Source: Panagrolaimus kolymaensis
Lineage: Eukaryota; Nematoda; Chromadorea; Rhabditida; Panagrolaimidae
Direction of reading: 5' to 3'
Assembly (NCBI GenBank): GCA_028622995.1
Contig: JAJQJQ010000006.1
Span: forward strand, 3,100,001 to 3,164,000
Length of the DNA: 64,000 bases
Shown here: piece after piece, positions 1 through 11,676 of the stretch
Layout: every line of letters starts with the position of its first letter
Numbering within the stretch: position 1 is the stretch's first letter
Program-made: the position numbers and the translations under genes
The notes under the pieces: model-generated
Told to the model about the DNA's origin: nothing
The model's input: the letters and a program-made list of their open reading frames with translations, nothing else
Database searches by the model: none

Positions 1-3000
1 TCCATAACCCGATGACGTTGTCCACCATTAACTAATACCTCCTCACGACCCTCTCCTCTAAAACCTTTATTACCATCACCATCTTTGGAATTATTATTTT
101 CATTTATTATTATAGTATTACGACCCATATCAATAATTTGACCATTCATTAAATTTTCTGGCAATCCTATAGGCTTACGACCAACACCAATAAATCTATT
201 ATTGGACCCGCCATCAATAATTTCTAATTTTTTTATAACTGCTGGAAGCTGAATTTGAGTTTTACCTAAAGTTGTCGTCGTTGATTCATGCGATGATGAT
301 TTTGGAGGCTCAATTGCTTTTTGAGCATTTGACTTTTCACCATATACTCGATATTCATTTACATTTGCTGCTTGCTTCTCACTTGGTTGTGGAGGGGATG
401 GTGCAGGTGCAGCAGGCGTTAGTGCAGAAGTAGCTGTAATGTCTTTAATTTCATATTCGTTTGCATTAGGTTGAGATTTTCCAGCTTCTTTTGAAGCTTT
501 ATTATTTTCTTCCAATACTGCTAAAGTTTCTTGAGGACCTGGTGCTTCATCTCCATAATTTGATGATGGAACTTGAGTTTTTGTTTGAACGGGAGCAGCT
601 GTTGGGGCTTCAGTAACATCAACAGGTTTAGCCGCTGGTTTTTCAGGTGCAGACGTGGATGCAACTGGAGTTGTTTCAGGGACAGGAGCATCCGTGGCAA
701 CAGTTGGCAATGGTTGAGGAGAAGCTTTTTCTGGTTGTTTAGTTTCTGGTGCTGCTGGAAGTGGTTTAGGACCTGACGAATGTTCAAAGTTTATTGGGGT
801 TTCGTTGTCCGTGGGTTTTACTCCGCCTGGACCAGATGAATATTCTGAATTTGGAGATGGCTATTCAGCTGCTTCAACTTCTTGAGGAGCAGACTCTCGT
901 GGCTCAGAAGGTTGTGGCTTTGATTCAACAAAAACCGGGACAATAGGAGTTTCTTGAGTTGTTGCAAGAGTAACTTCAACTCTTCTGGGAGCTGATGTTG
1001 ATGACACTGGGGTTGGAGCAGGTGGTAATGGTTGTGGACTTGGTGGGGCAATTGGTTGTGGTTGGGGTGATGGCGCAAAAGGAGGAGATGTTGATGGTTT
1101 TAAAGGTTGAATTACAATGGGATTAACTTGATGATTGGCTTTAATTTCTTCCATTCCATATGATCCACCTGCTTGCTTTCTTGTATTTGCTGGCCATTGA
1201 TCTTGAGGATTTATGGGCCGTTGAGCAACATTGGGTTGTACTGAACCATATCCTTCTCGAGTTGGTGGTTGTGGAGGGATATATGGATTAAAATCTGTTC
1301 GAAGAGGAGGCTGGGGTGGTTGATATTCATTTTTGCTAACTAATGAAGAACCTTGTTCGTGAGTTTTTTCAAAAGCTCCTTGATTGAAAGTTTGTTGACC
1401 AAATTGTCGATTAACATCAGGCAAAGGAAGCTTTGGAGGAAGAGTAGGAACATGGAAATGTGGTTCTTGTGCAATGGGTTGAAGAGGTACTGGCCGTTCA
1501 ATTGGGCGTTGGGGCTGTCGTGGTGGTGCTGGAAGAGAGGCAAAGTTTGGTGATGAAGGCAATGAAGGCATTGGAGGTCGGAAAATAGGAGGTGTTGGAG
1601 GTGGTGTTTGTGCATGAAAGCCTGTATTTGTTTGAACAAATAATGGTTGTGGAGGTGGAGATGGCGACGTGGATAATGTTCGTGTTGGCAACCGTGACGC
1701 AGCAGGAGGTGGCTGTGGTAATAACACGGGTGGTGATGGAGGCGGTGCAATATTTTGATTAAAGCGTGGATTAAAGTTAGTTTGTTCAACAAAATTTTTA
1801 GGTGAGACTGTAGGCTGTGGAGTCCAAATTTGCTGCCTTTGTTGAACAATTGGTGGCGTCGTAATTTCTACCTTTTGTGTTTGAAGAGTTGAAGAAGTTT
1901 GAAAAAGTTTTTGAGTTGTGGTAGTTTCAGCAACAAAAGTTGTTGTGGGTGGAGGGTTAGTATTTTGTTGGTTATTAAATGGCTGTGCAAAAGTATTAAC
2001 AGTATCGATTCTGTTAATAATTTTTGTTGCTTCCCTATGTCTAGGTACAGTGACAAGTGGAGGAAGAGTGGTTGTTGGTGCTGGAGGTGGTGCAATATGC
2101 CTAACTGGAGCAGGAGGCGGTTGATTATGAACAGGCACTTGCTGCTGTTGAAATGAAGAGTGTTGTTGAAAGTGCATAGGCGGGGGTGGTGCGAAAGTAT
2201 TTGGTGATGTTGGTGGCCAATTATGATTGCGAGGCAAAAATGTTGAAACTGAAGGAGGAGATTGCACAGTGCTTTGAACAAGCAAAGGCAAACGGGTTGT
2301 TGGAGGATATGAAACAAAAACAGTACTTGTAACTGAACGAGCGGTTGTTGAAGGTGTAATTCTTGGAATAACAGTTGTTTCAACTTGTCGAGGAGGTTGA
2401 GTAGTGGATGGTGGTTGCGTTACAGGTAATTTAGTTGAAACAAAAATAGGTGCTGGAGGTGGTGTTCGTGGTGGTGTAAAAACTCGAGGAGGTTGTGTTT
2501 GAGGTGGAAGAGTAGTAGAAGGATGGGTTACAATAGGACGTGGAGTTTCAACCACCACCTCATCTATTTCAATAACAGGTCGTGGAACTCCTGAAATAAT
2601 TAGTGTGTGCTTTTTTTGAGTGCAAACATGTGAATTTTCATTTGGAAATTAGTTTATGAAAGATATGTTAGTGGGATAGATATAATTTTTTGTAAAAGTT
2701 GCAAACTTACGTGAGAATCGAGCGCAATGAACTTCACATTCATGTCGAGAGAAGAAGTGATTGCGATTTCCTGCACATCCACCATATTGAAATGGTTCAC
2801 ATTCGCCTCGTTCTTCGCTAAAGTGCCATCGTTCAACAAAATTTTTGCATGGTCCAGGATCAACAGCTTGAGTGCATTTTTCACCTAAATCTGCAATTGT
2901 TGCTCGTGGTCTTTGAGGAGAAATGGGTAATGGTCGTTCATCAGTATTGGCAACACCTTCAATAACAAGATTGTTGGCTAAAAAAAATATACTTTGAATC

Positions 3001-6000
3001 GTAATAAAAAATTATATTTTATTTACTTGTGATTCGAGGAGCATGAGATGGAGGTGCTGGTGGAGAAGGTGGTGATGGAGCTCTTATTGGCGCAGGAGGA
3101 GCTGGTGGAGCAGCGGATTGACGAGGAATAAATGGAGGAGATGTTTGTTGGGGCACAAAAGTTGGTTCTTGTGGAACAAACACTGGACGAGGAGCTGGAC
3201 GGAATGGCTCTTGAGGAGCTGGAGGTCTAGCTATTATTGGCTCTTGTGGTTTATTGATAGATTTTGGCATTGATACTTCTGGAGCGGGTGGCGGTGGTGG
3301 TGGTGGTGTTTGAGGCCTTGATGGAGGTTGGGATAGAGGTGGCATTTGACTTGGCAGAACAGGACAAACACATTCCTTGCATCCACGGCGATTGGAGAAA
3401 ATAATGCATGGTTCCACACAAAGATTAACATCAAGTAAAGGACATTCTGGATGAGGCTCAAAGTCTAAAAATTTACAAACATGTAAAACACAAATTAGTT
3501 GAATTCTTACTTGGTATAATTGGAGGGTGTTGAGGTGGAGGAGGACAACTACAGAATGGACATCCTCTAGCATCATTAACCACTTGACAACGTGAAGTAT
3601 CACAAGTTGGAGGTGGAGGACAACGAACACGAAGGCAAGCCAATCTACATTCATTAATAGTAGGGAAATTGTTTCCATTTCCACCACAACCTCCATATTC
3701 AAATTGTCGGCATTCATTGCTTTCTCCATCATAAGCAAAACGATGGAAAATTCCTGAACATTCGCCAATTTCAATTGGATGATCACAGATATTTTTGGTT
3801 GGAGTAATTTCTGAAACTTTTTGTTTAGAAAAACTTGTAAGTAAAAAAAAGCATTCAAGCTTTCCAAGCAGCAAAAATAAAATAAAAATGCAAAAAAATC
3901 AAAAGAAAACCAAAGCAAGGAAAGATTTGAACTAAAAAAATATGCAAGCATTTACGCAAAGTTGTATTGAGGGCAGTTGTAGCAGAAGTTGGAGGAACTA
4001 ATTCTGGACCTTTTTGTGGAACACAATGTTTTCGGCATTCACTAAGTGTAGCAAAGTTATTGCCATTTCCACCGCAACCTCCATATTGGAATTGATGACA
4101 TTCATTTGTGGATGGTTCAAAAGCATAACGCATAAATGAACCACTGCAATCTCCAGCATCAACGACTGATTCACAAGGGTTGATCTCATCTGGAACGGGT
4201 TCAGGTTTGGCAACTAAAAACAAAAAATATTAATCCGAGGTTTAAAAACTTTTATGTTTACCTTCAATGTGGCAAATACTCAAACATTCTTCCATGCTAG
4301 CAAAATTGTTACCATTTCCGCCACAACCTGTGTAAGCAAAGCTAACACATTTACGTTTTTCATTATCCCATAACCAACGAACAAATTGACCACCACATGA
4401 TCCTTCATCAACAGGATGTAAGCATCGATCATTGGGAAGTTCAGGAGTAACCACTGGAGGGAAAGTTCTAACTTCAACTTGTGGGGGCTCTTCAGGTTTA
4501 GGAGTCATTGGTGGAGGAAGATTGGGCCAAACACGTTCGGGATTCTTGAAATCAATTGGTGGAGTTCTTGGTGCTTGAGCAGTTGTAGTTGTTGTAGGAG
4601 TGGTAGTGGTTGGAACTTCGGTTGTTGTGGTTGTAGAAGTTGCACGAGTAGTAGTGGTTGTAGGTCGTTCAGTAGTTGTCGTTGTAGTTGAAGCAATAAC
4701 TGGTCGAGTTTGTTTTCCTTCAACTAAAGGAGCTTGAGGAGGCGGTGAATCACTGCTCGATTTAATAGCTCCACAAGTTTTTTCACAATCTTCAACTCGA
4801 GCAAAATTATTATCATTGCCTTCGCAACCACCATAAAAGAAATATTTGCATTCATTTAATTCTTTATTAAAATAAAATCTCAATTCATATCGATCGCATG
4901 GTCCACGTTCTTTGGATAATTCACATGCAGCAGCTCCAACGCCAGAATGTAAAACTCCAACAACGCTTTTCTCGTCATCGGGGCAACAAACTGATGAATG
5001 TTGAATAACATTGCATTTATAACCAGCTGGACATTCAGTTTTAGCGCAATTTACTAATTGGTTTTGAGAAGTTCGAAGGGGTTCTTTTCCTTTATGACAT
5101 TTTCCAGCTTCTTTAGGTGGAACACAGCGATGTTCACAAGCTGCTTGAGTGGGGTAATTATTGCCATTTCCGCCACAGCCAGTGTAAGAAAATTGTTGAC
5201 AAGTTTGGGTGGATTCATCATAAAACCAACGAGGAATGGAAGATCGACATGGACCAGGTTCAGATCCGCCAACGCATTCATTTGTGCGTTGACTTGTAGC
5301 AGAAATAATTTCTAAAAACAAAAATTAGCAAATATTTAAAAATATTTATTTTCTTACTTTCACAATCAGGTTTTTCTTCTCCTGCTTTAGTTCTTGAATT
5401 ATCAATTTCAATTCCTTCAACATTAACGCAGAAGCATTCACTTCTATCTTGTTCGCATTGAAGTTGTTTGAATTCACCATTTGCTGAACATTCAGGAACA
5501 AATCCTCCTTTAATTAGACCTTGACCTCGAGCATCTCGTTGTCGTTGACATTCAGTTTTAGGGGTTTCATAAAATCCTGTCGTAGCTTCAGCAGGTGAAA
5601 CTCCACCAGTAGCATAAGTAATTTCACCACTGGATTGTGGAACTTGAGTATCAGTTTCAACAACCTCTTCCCCGCTGTCAGCAAGCAAAGAACCAGCAGC
5701 TTCTGTAGGTTTTAATGTTGTTGGGCTATTAGCTGATTTAATACAAGAATCTTCACATTCTTCTTTATAACGGAAAAGTTTAGGTTCATTATCATCGTTT
5801 GCGCAATGTCCATATGGATATGAAACACATTCACCGCCTCTCAAATAATATCGTAAAACAAATTGAGATCTCATTGGAGTTGCGCCATTTAAGGATGGGC
5901 AACGACCACGGAAAGGCTGTCTTCTACATGGATTAACATCATCTGGAAATTAAGTAAATTAAGAGCGGCTTTTAGAAGTTATTTAATTACTTGATATGGC

Positions 6001-6054
6001 ACCTTGAATGAGGCAAAGCGATGCGACGACTATTGCCGCCAATCGCCAATTCAT
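1..6054 (-). CDS. mlt-11: MLT-11-like secreted multi-Kunitz / thyroglobulin protease inhibitor (3' end outside window; in-frame TAG)
   Basis: Exons read on the minus strand at 6054-5991, 5942-5358, 5311-4262, 4213-3956, 3810-3511, 3464-3027, 2977-2711 and 2590-1, with GT-AG borders and frame kept throughout. The product starts with a signal peptide (MNWRLAAIVVASLCLIQGAIS), then a Kunitz-like domain, a thyroglobulin type-1 repeat (ending CFCVN..), Kunitz domains with GCGGNGNN cores, a lustrin-like Cys block (AGYKCN..CCPDD), a Thr-rich linker, more Kunitz domains (seven in all), two antistasin-like Cys clusters, and a long Pro/Thr/Gln-rich tail. Kunitz and thyroglobulin domains inhibit serine and cysteine proteases; in C. 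elegans a protein of this architecture (MLT-11) is needed for moulting and acts in the extracellular matrix. The orthology is inferred from architecture. A TAG at 861-863 interrupts the tail after residue 1563, yet the same frame stays open for 286 more codons to the window edge. This may be a sequencing error, a null allele, readthrough or a genuine end. Confidence 0.8.
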
Positions 6055-6062
6055 GTTTACAC

Positions 6063-6080
6063 CTAAAAAAGAAAAAAACA
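6063..6080 (-). promoter_or_regulatory. probable spliced-leader trans-splice acceptor of the Kunitz gene
   Basis: Reading the minus strand, a run of T/C ending TTTTTTAG lies 8 bases before the ATG at 6054. No matching upstream coding exon is visible, so this is most simply an outron acceptor for spliced-leader addition, which is common in nematodes. It also supports 6054 as the start codon. Confidence 0.5.
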
Positions 6081-8581
6081 TTTATAAAATATGTAAAGCT
6101 ATTTTTATGGATAAGCAAACATTCAAATAAAAAAACGCTTTTTGTCACGCCAAATCAAAAGAAGACGAAGAAAAAAACGATGAACTTTGAGTAGTTTCAA
6201 CAAGTGTAATCAGACCGAATAAAAGGATATTGGAAGGTTTAACGCTTTGACCTAAAAAAGCATTGATGACGTATTTTCCGCTTTTCTTTTTGCAGGTGAT
6301 ATAAGGAAGGATAAACATGAATGAAAAACTTTTAAAAAATATATTAAGAAAGACAGGAAACGCATTAACACATTTCAACACTGGTTCATTTTACAAGATT
6401 TTGCTGGAATTTATTTATCTGATTGATAAAATTTTAAAAGCGATGAGTCAGTAAATAAAATAAAAAAGATTTGGAGTCATCGACTTTTTTTAAATCCAAA
6501 AACAGATTTCTTTGTATCTTTCTTTTTCTGCTCAGTGAAAACATAGGCACTTGACCTCAGATTTTCGTGACGCAAAAAAGAAAAACTTTTTAACTCTATT
6601 CATTCATTCGGTGGATATATCTTTTAAAAAAGAAATCCATTTTCCGTTTTAAACTCATAAAAAATTTTTTCAAACTTAACTTTAAAATCTGAAATTCAAA
6701 AACCATAAACAACAAATTAATGAAGTTCTTTTTTTCTCATATTTTTTTTTTCCGCCTTTAATTATCCAAAAAAACTTTCACTTTGAAAATGTATCTACTG
6801 TAAAAATATTTTAAAATTTTCCACTTTTTTCTTTCTTCCTATTTTTTAACCTTTCCGGTGAATGCACAACTTTGGATAAGAAAAAAAGGATCTCAAAAAA
6901 ACGTATGATCAATCATTCTTCGGATATGCCTTTAAAAATAAGAAAAAGGAAAGGCAAAAACAAGAAAAAAAGCAACAATTTTTGCATAAAAAGTATATCG
7001 GCGACGTTCGAAGAAATAGAGACATTACAATTTTCACGTTTGTTACAGGTCGTTGCTCTTCTTTTTTTTATTTCTTAAAAGAAAGGGTTCCATTTTGAAA
7101 AACAACAATTACTTCTGCAAAAGAAAAAAATAAAACATGTTTTGAAAATTTAAATATTATATGATGGATGATGCATGGGATTTTTAAATAAATTTTAGAG
7201 AAAAATGTAAGAAAATTATCTCATTTTTTTTAAATATAGTTTTTATGGTAATTTTTTTTTAAAACTCTTAATTCCAAAAGGTTCAAAAAAATCAAGGTAA
7301 AAATTGTTTGAAAAAGATTGATGTTTTAAAAAAAGATTTTGAATAAAACTGAACGCTGTAAAAGTATAAAAAACAAAAAAACAATTCATTAGCGTAAGAT
7401 TACAAAAAAGGGGACTTATCATCATCAAGAAATAAAAAAAAGTATAATTTCTTCATGTCAAATTAAGGTTAAGAGGTTAGTCAAACAAAAACCATTCTTT
7501 TCTTTCAGTCTTTTGTAATATTTCGTCCTTGGAAAGACAAATTCAAAATAATTGGGGCTCATTTACACAAAAAAACAAGAGTTATAAAAAACAACTGCAT
7601 TTTTTTTCTCGAGAGGTAAAGTAATAAAAGATTAGTAAAACTAAAAACTAACATAAGCTTTTGGTTTTTTGACATCTCTTTTGAATGCTATCCCCAAATA
7701 TATTTTTTTAGATCAAGGCAAAAAGTTTTTTTGGGGAGAATGCACACGAAAAAAAAGAAAGAAGAGATAGAGGTCATGGCACCGATTACCGCGTTGTCAT
7801 CAAAACCCAACAAAAAAAAAGAAAGGAGAGAGAGAGAGAGGTGGCAAGATATCGGGTGAACGAGCGAGCGCCAGAGGAAGTATTAATGATGAATTGAAGA
7901 AGAGTTAAAAAAGATTGGAGCAAAGAAAAAAAGATGGTAGAAACCTAAAAAGGAGAAAAAATAGGGGGAATCAAAAAATTTGACCGTGACCTACAAGGTA
8001 AAAAAAAAGGAGGCCTGCCTACTGCGAAAACGCTATATCTCGCATCTCCCTTTAGGAATGGAATGAATTTATGGAGGATTATTGGAGAAGAAGACGACAG
8101 ACGACGACGACGTGCCGTTCGGAGGAGAGAAAAGAGATGTATTAAATAAGTTTTTTATCTGGCCGTGAAAATCGAATTGGTGAATTAGACATAGTAAAAA
8201 ACTGAAAGGATCAATAGACAACAAAAAAAACGGGAGAAATTCTAGGGCAACTAACTCTCGCAAGAAAGGTGGCGAAAGTCAAACAAGGTCGTATCTTCCG
8301 GCGATGGAACGAGTTATATCAATGGTATGTTTAGGAATATCACTTTCATAATCGATATGAATACAAATAAAATTTTTGTAACATAAATCACAGAAGAAGA
8401 AAAATTATGAAATTTTGCAAAATAATTATAAAGAACTGGAAAAAATATTTACCGCGCTTTTGGCTTTATGAACTGCGAAATAAAAAAAAATAAAAAAAAG
8501 CATTCTTTAAAAAAATTCTGCTGCAAAACTTATTTAGTAAAAATTCATATATCTATCAAAATTTTATTATTTATCAAAAAA
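6081..8581. other. intergenic region between divergent genes
   Basis: About 2.5 kb between two divergently transcribed genes, rich in poly-A and poly-T tracts. A purine-rich patch at about 7740-7860 includes a GA-repeat. Short open frames here are of low-complexity composition and lack splice or start context. It presumably holds both promoters, but I see no identifiable element. Confidence 0.6.
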
Positions 8582-10037
8582 ATGAAAACTTATATTGCCG
8601 TTGCTGCAACTTTAGAACTTAAAGTTTCCCAGAAATTATTAGAAACTATTGCCCTTTTAGCAAACACTTTGCTTGAAAAGAAACATGTTCATGTTAGTTT
8701 GGTTAGTTTTAATTGTAATCCAAATTTGTTATTATTTCTCAGATTAATTATTTTTAGTTGGTAATTAATGATCAAACAAAATTATTAGCTCAATTTACCG
8801 GGCCTTGTAATGAAGACATAATTAACCAAGCGCTTGAAAAGTAAGCTTTATTAGAATTTTATATACTCATAAATCGCTTTATTATTAGGATACCTTCTTA
8901 TGGCAATGCTGATCTCTCATCCCTTTCTACATATTTCGATCTTAATAATGAAAAAATGGAAGATGGACATTGTTATATATTTTGTGATCAATCTCAATCC
9001 ATTCCGCCAATTCTTCATTCTCGCATTTCCTTTTCATTCGGTGTTTTCACTTCTCCGCAATCTTATCCCCGACATTATTCGAAACAAAATTGGGATTTAT
9101 TTTCATCACCCAAAGATGCGGCAGGTTCAACCTTAACAGAATTTATAGATGAGTGTTGCAAATCTTTAAAGCTTGTTACAAATCTGATAATTTCGATTAA
9201 AGAAAAATATGGATTTTCTGCTTCACCATTTCCTAGAATGCCACAGAAAAAGTTGTTTGAAGATTTGGAATGTTTATTTCCAGCTGGAGTAGCAACTGAA
9301 ATAGAAACAGACGATAAAGATTGTCCAACAGCAACAATGCAATTTTGTTCATTTTTGCCTGAAGCAACTTTACAAGCTCTTCAATCAAGAGGATGCACAT
9401 ATTTTTTAAAACCTAGTAAGTCTTCTATTCTAGATAAACTTAAATATAAAGAGTTATTATTTTAGGCAATGATAATATTGATAAATCTTCTTACGTGGCT
9501 ATTGCCAACCATCTAATAAATGCGCATAAATTTGGTCTCTTTCGTCGCTCAGTTGGTGATTATTTCCTACTTCGACCTTATCGACAAACTCCTGAAGCCA
9601 CAGATGTTTATCTTATGCTCGAATATATTCTTTCTACGTCCATTAAATTTTCTAAGGACACAGATGATCTACCAGTTCAAAAATTCCGCAAACATATCTT
9701 TTCCTACGATACCGCTTATACATCATTTGCAAATCAAGAATGCATGGATATGGCATTATCAAGAATTGGACGAATGATTAGACGAGAAGGTGATGATCAT
9801 ATAGTTAAACGTGAACTTATGTTAGCAACGAGACATATGGCTGCATCATGTCATCCTCAATTAGTTACAGCAATTACATCAATTTTAAATGATCGAATAA
9901 ATGAAGTTAGCCCAAATTTGCAAAGATTATTTAAAACTTTGCTGAAAATGTTAGCCGAAGAAGGAGGATTGAAAAAAATGGTGGAATTTTTAGAAAAAGA
10001 AGTACCAAATTCTAAAATTAAATCAAAACTTTATTGA
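8582..10037 (+). CDS. unrecognised 433-aa protein, possibly with a divergent VWA/Ku-like fold
   Basis: Four exons, 8582-8701, 8758-8840, 8889-9415 and 9466-10037, join in frame across introns of 47-56 bp and end in TGA. I do not recognise the family. The N-terminus (MKTYIAVAATLELKVSQKLL) has a strand-helix pattern, followed by a strand-like HVSLLVIND segment and a second strand ending CYIFCDQ. This is reminiscent of a degenerate von Willebrand A fold without a clear metal-binding DxSxS. The middle has a Cys/Phe-rich segment (ATMQFCSFLPEA), and the C-terminal third is predicted mainly helical and charged, ending FLEKEVPNSKIKSKLY. VWA-barrel-helix proteins include Ku and Integrator subunits 13 and 14; similarity to these is only an impression. 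No signal peptide or membrane segment is seen. An in-frame ATG at 8468 is possible but its leader is Lys-rich and unlike the rest. Confidence 0.75.
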
Positions 10038-11676
10038 AGAAGCAGACGACGATCAACCAGCAGGATAAGAAACTAACCATCATCACAAAAGTTTCATTTA
10101 TCATATTGTACTTCCCATTTATATTTATTGTTTATTTATATCAATAGTACCGGGTACTTTTAATAAACACAAATTCATAAAAAAAGTTACGCTACGTTTT
10201 AATGATCATCAATAAAAAAATAAATAAATGAAAGAAGCAAGCAAGACTCCCAAAAACAATTGGGGTTTCTTCATTTTGCTCGAATGACCCAATTTTTGAT
10301 TTTGGAATTTTTAAATTTAAAAAAATCGTTTGTCGAGAAAGAACACCTTCTTATTTTTTGACGAGGATGGTGCGGCGCAATAAGAAAAGGGTCAATCTTC
10401 ACTAAATAAAAAATAAATAACGGAAAAGAATTTAACGGTCAAACTTTTTTTTGGGGGAAGCAAGCATCAGAAACGAAGATGACCTTCAAAAAAAACTTTG
10501 CTGATTTCGAATAAACAAAAGGGTAAAAATTATTTTGCTAAACTCAAAATTAAAAAAATGGTAAATGGAAAGATTAAATAAAATTTAAATAAATGTCAAA
10601 TCCTTTTATACGCATCTTTTCCAAGATCATAGAAACTATTTGTTGACGTAATTCATAATTTTATTCATAATTTGCGTCATTTTCATAAAAGATAACATAA
10701 AGTCGAAATCGGATCTATCAAGATATCTTTTCTTTTTTTCTTTTTTTTTAAATATCTTTAATAAATATCATATGGTGCAGTTTGAATCATTACCGTGAAA
10801 TAAAAATTACAAAAATCAAACAAAAGTTTTTACTATTTTTGTATAAATTAAATTACCTTTTACAATAGTTTAAAAAAAATTAATCATAATTTAATTTTGT
10901 CGGAACCAATATTTAAACGTCTTCGTCATGATTACGAAAGAACCTTGTTTTCTTTTTTAAGTAAATCTATTCAAAATGATTGCAAATAAACTTTAAAAAT
11001 AAAGATACATACTTTTTTTTTCTTCAAAAAATGTTTTTAGTCAAAAACTTTTTGATTCATTTCTGTGTCCACACATTTGTTTGTTTTTTTATGACTACAA
11101 AAATAAGGTCAAAGATTTATTTTATTATTTCATAATTTCAACCTTTTTTTTTAAAGAAAATTATTCTTTTTTTAGCCAGCAAAATGTATGTTTAAAAAAG
11201 AGAGGAGAATTTACAACGATATTTTTTGTTTTGTTTTCACGTAGGTAGTAGACAAAGTACAAACAACGACAACAACAAAAAAACGCAAAAGCAGCCAGCT
11301 GCTTGGACTTTTTTGTCGCGCTTTTACAACAAAAAAAAACACATCTTTCATTTTGATAAAAAATAAAAAGTGGGAAAAAAAGGATTAAATTGTTTTACTT
11401 TTTATGTTGCTACTTGTTTTGGCTACTAAATATTTACTCGTCTTGATTCATTATCTTCAGACAACCTTTATATTGCCAATTTGTTATCTTTCGCAATTGC
11501 GAAATAATTTTCTTTCCTCCACCTCCGAACGATGGACAAAGAGCGTCACTAAACTCTTGCGAAATTTTGCAAATAAAGTCTATGTCAAACAAAAAGAAAA
11601 GTCTCACATCAGTTTGCTCAACTACAAAAAAAATTTGAGCAGCTTCCACAAAAAAACTTACTTTTAAATAAATATA
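10038..11676. other. intergenic, A/T-rich
   Basis: No convincing gene. Overlapping open frames on both strands at 11404-11685 (83-87 codons) have no start context or recognisable composition. The stretch probably holds the 3' end of the gene on its left and the promoter of the first ABC transporter. Confidence 0.55.

Noticed and set aside
1340..2383. Long alternative frames antisense or shifted within the proline-rich exon
   Set aside because: Pro/Thr/Gln-rich codons leave other frames open by composition; splice structure and domains support only one frame.
6145..6381. 78-codon minus frame just upstream of the Kunitz gene
   Set aside because: Low-complexity Phe/Ser-rich and located where the outron or promoter is expected; nothing supports translation.
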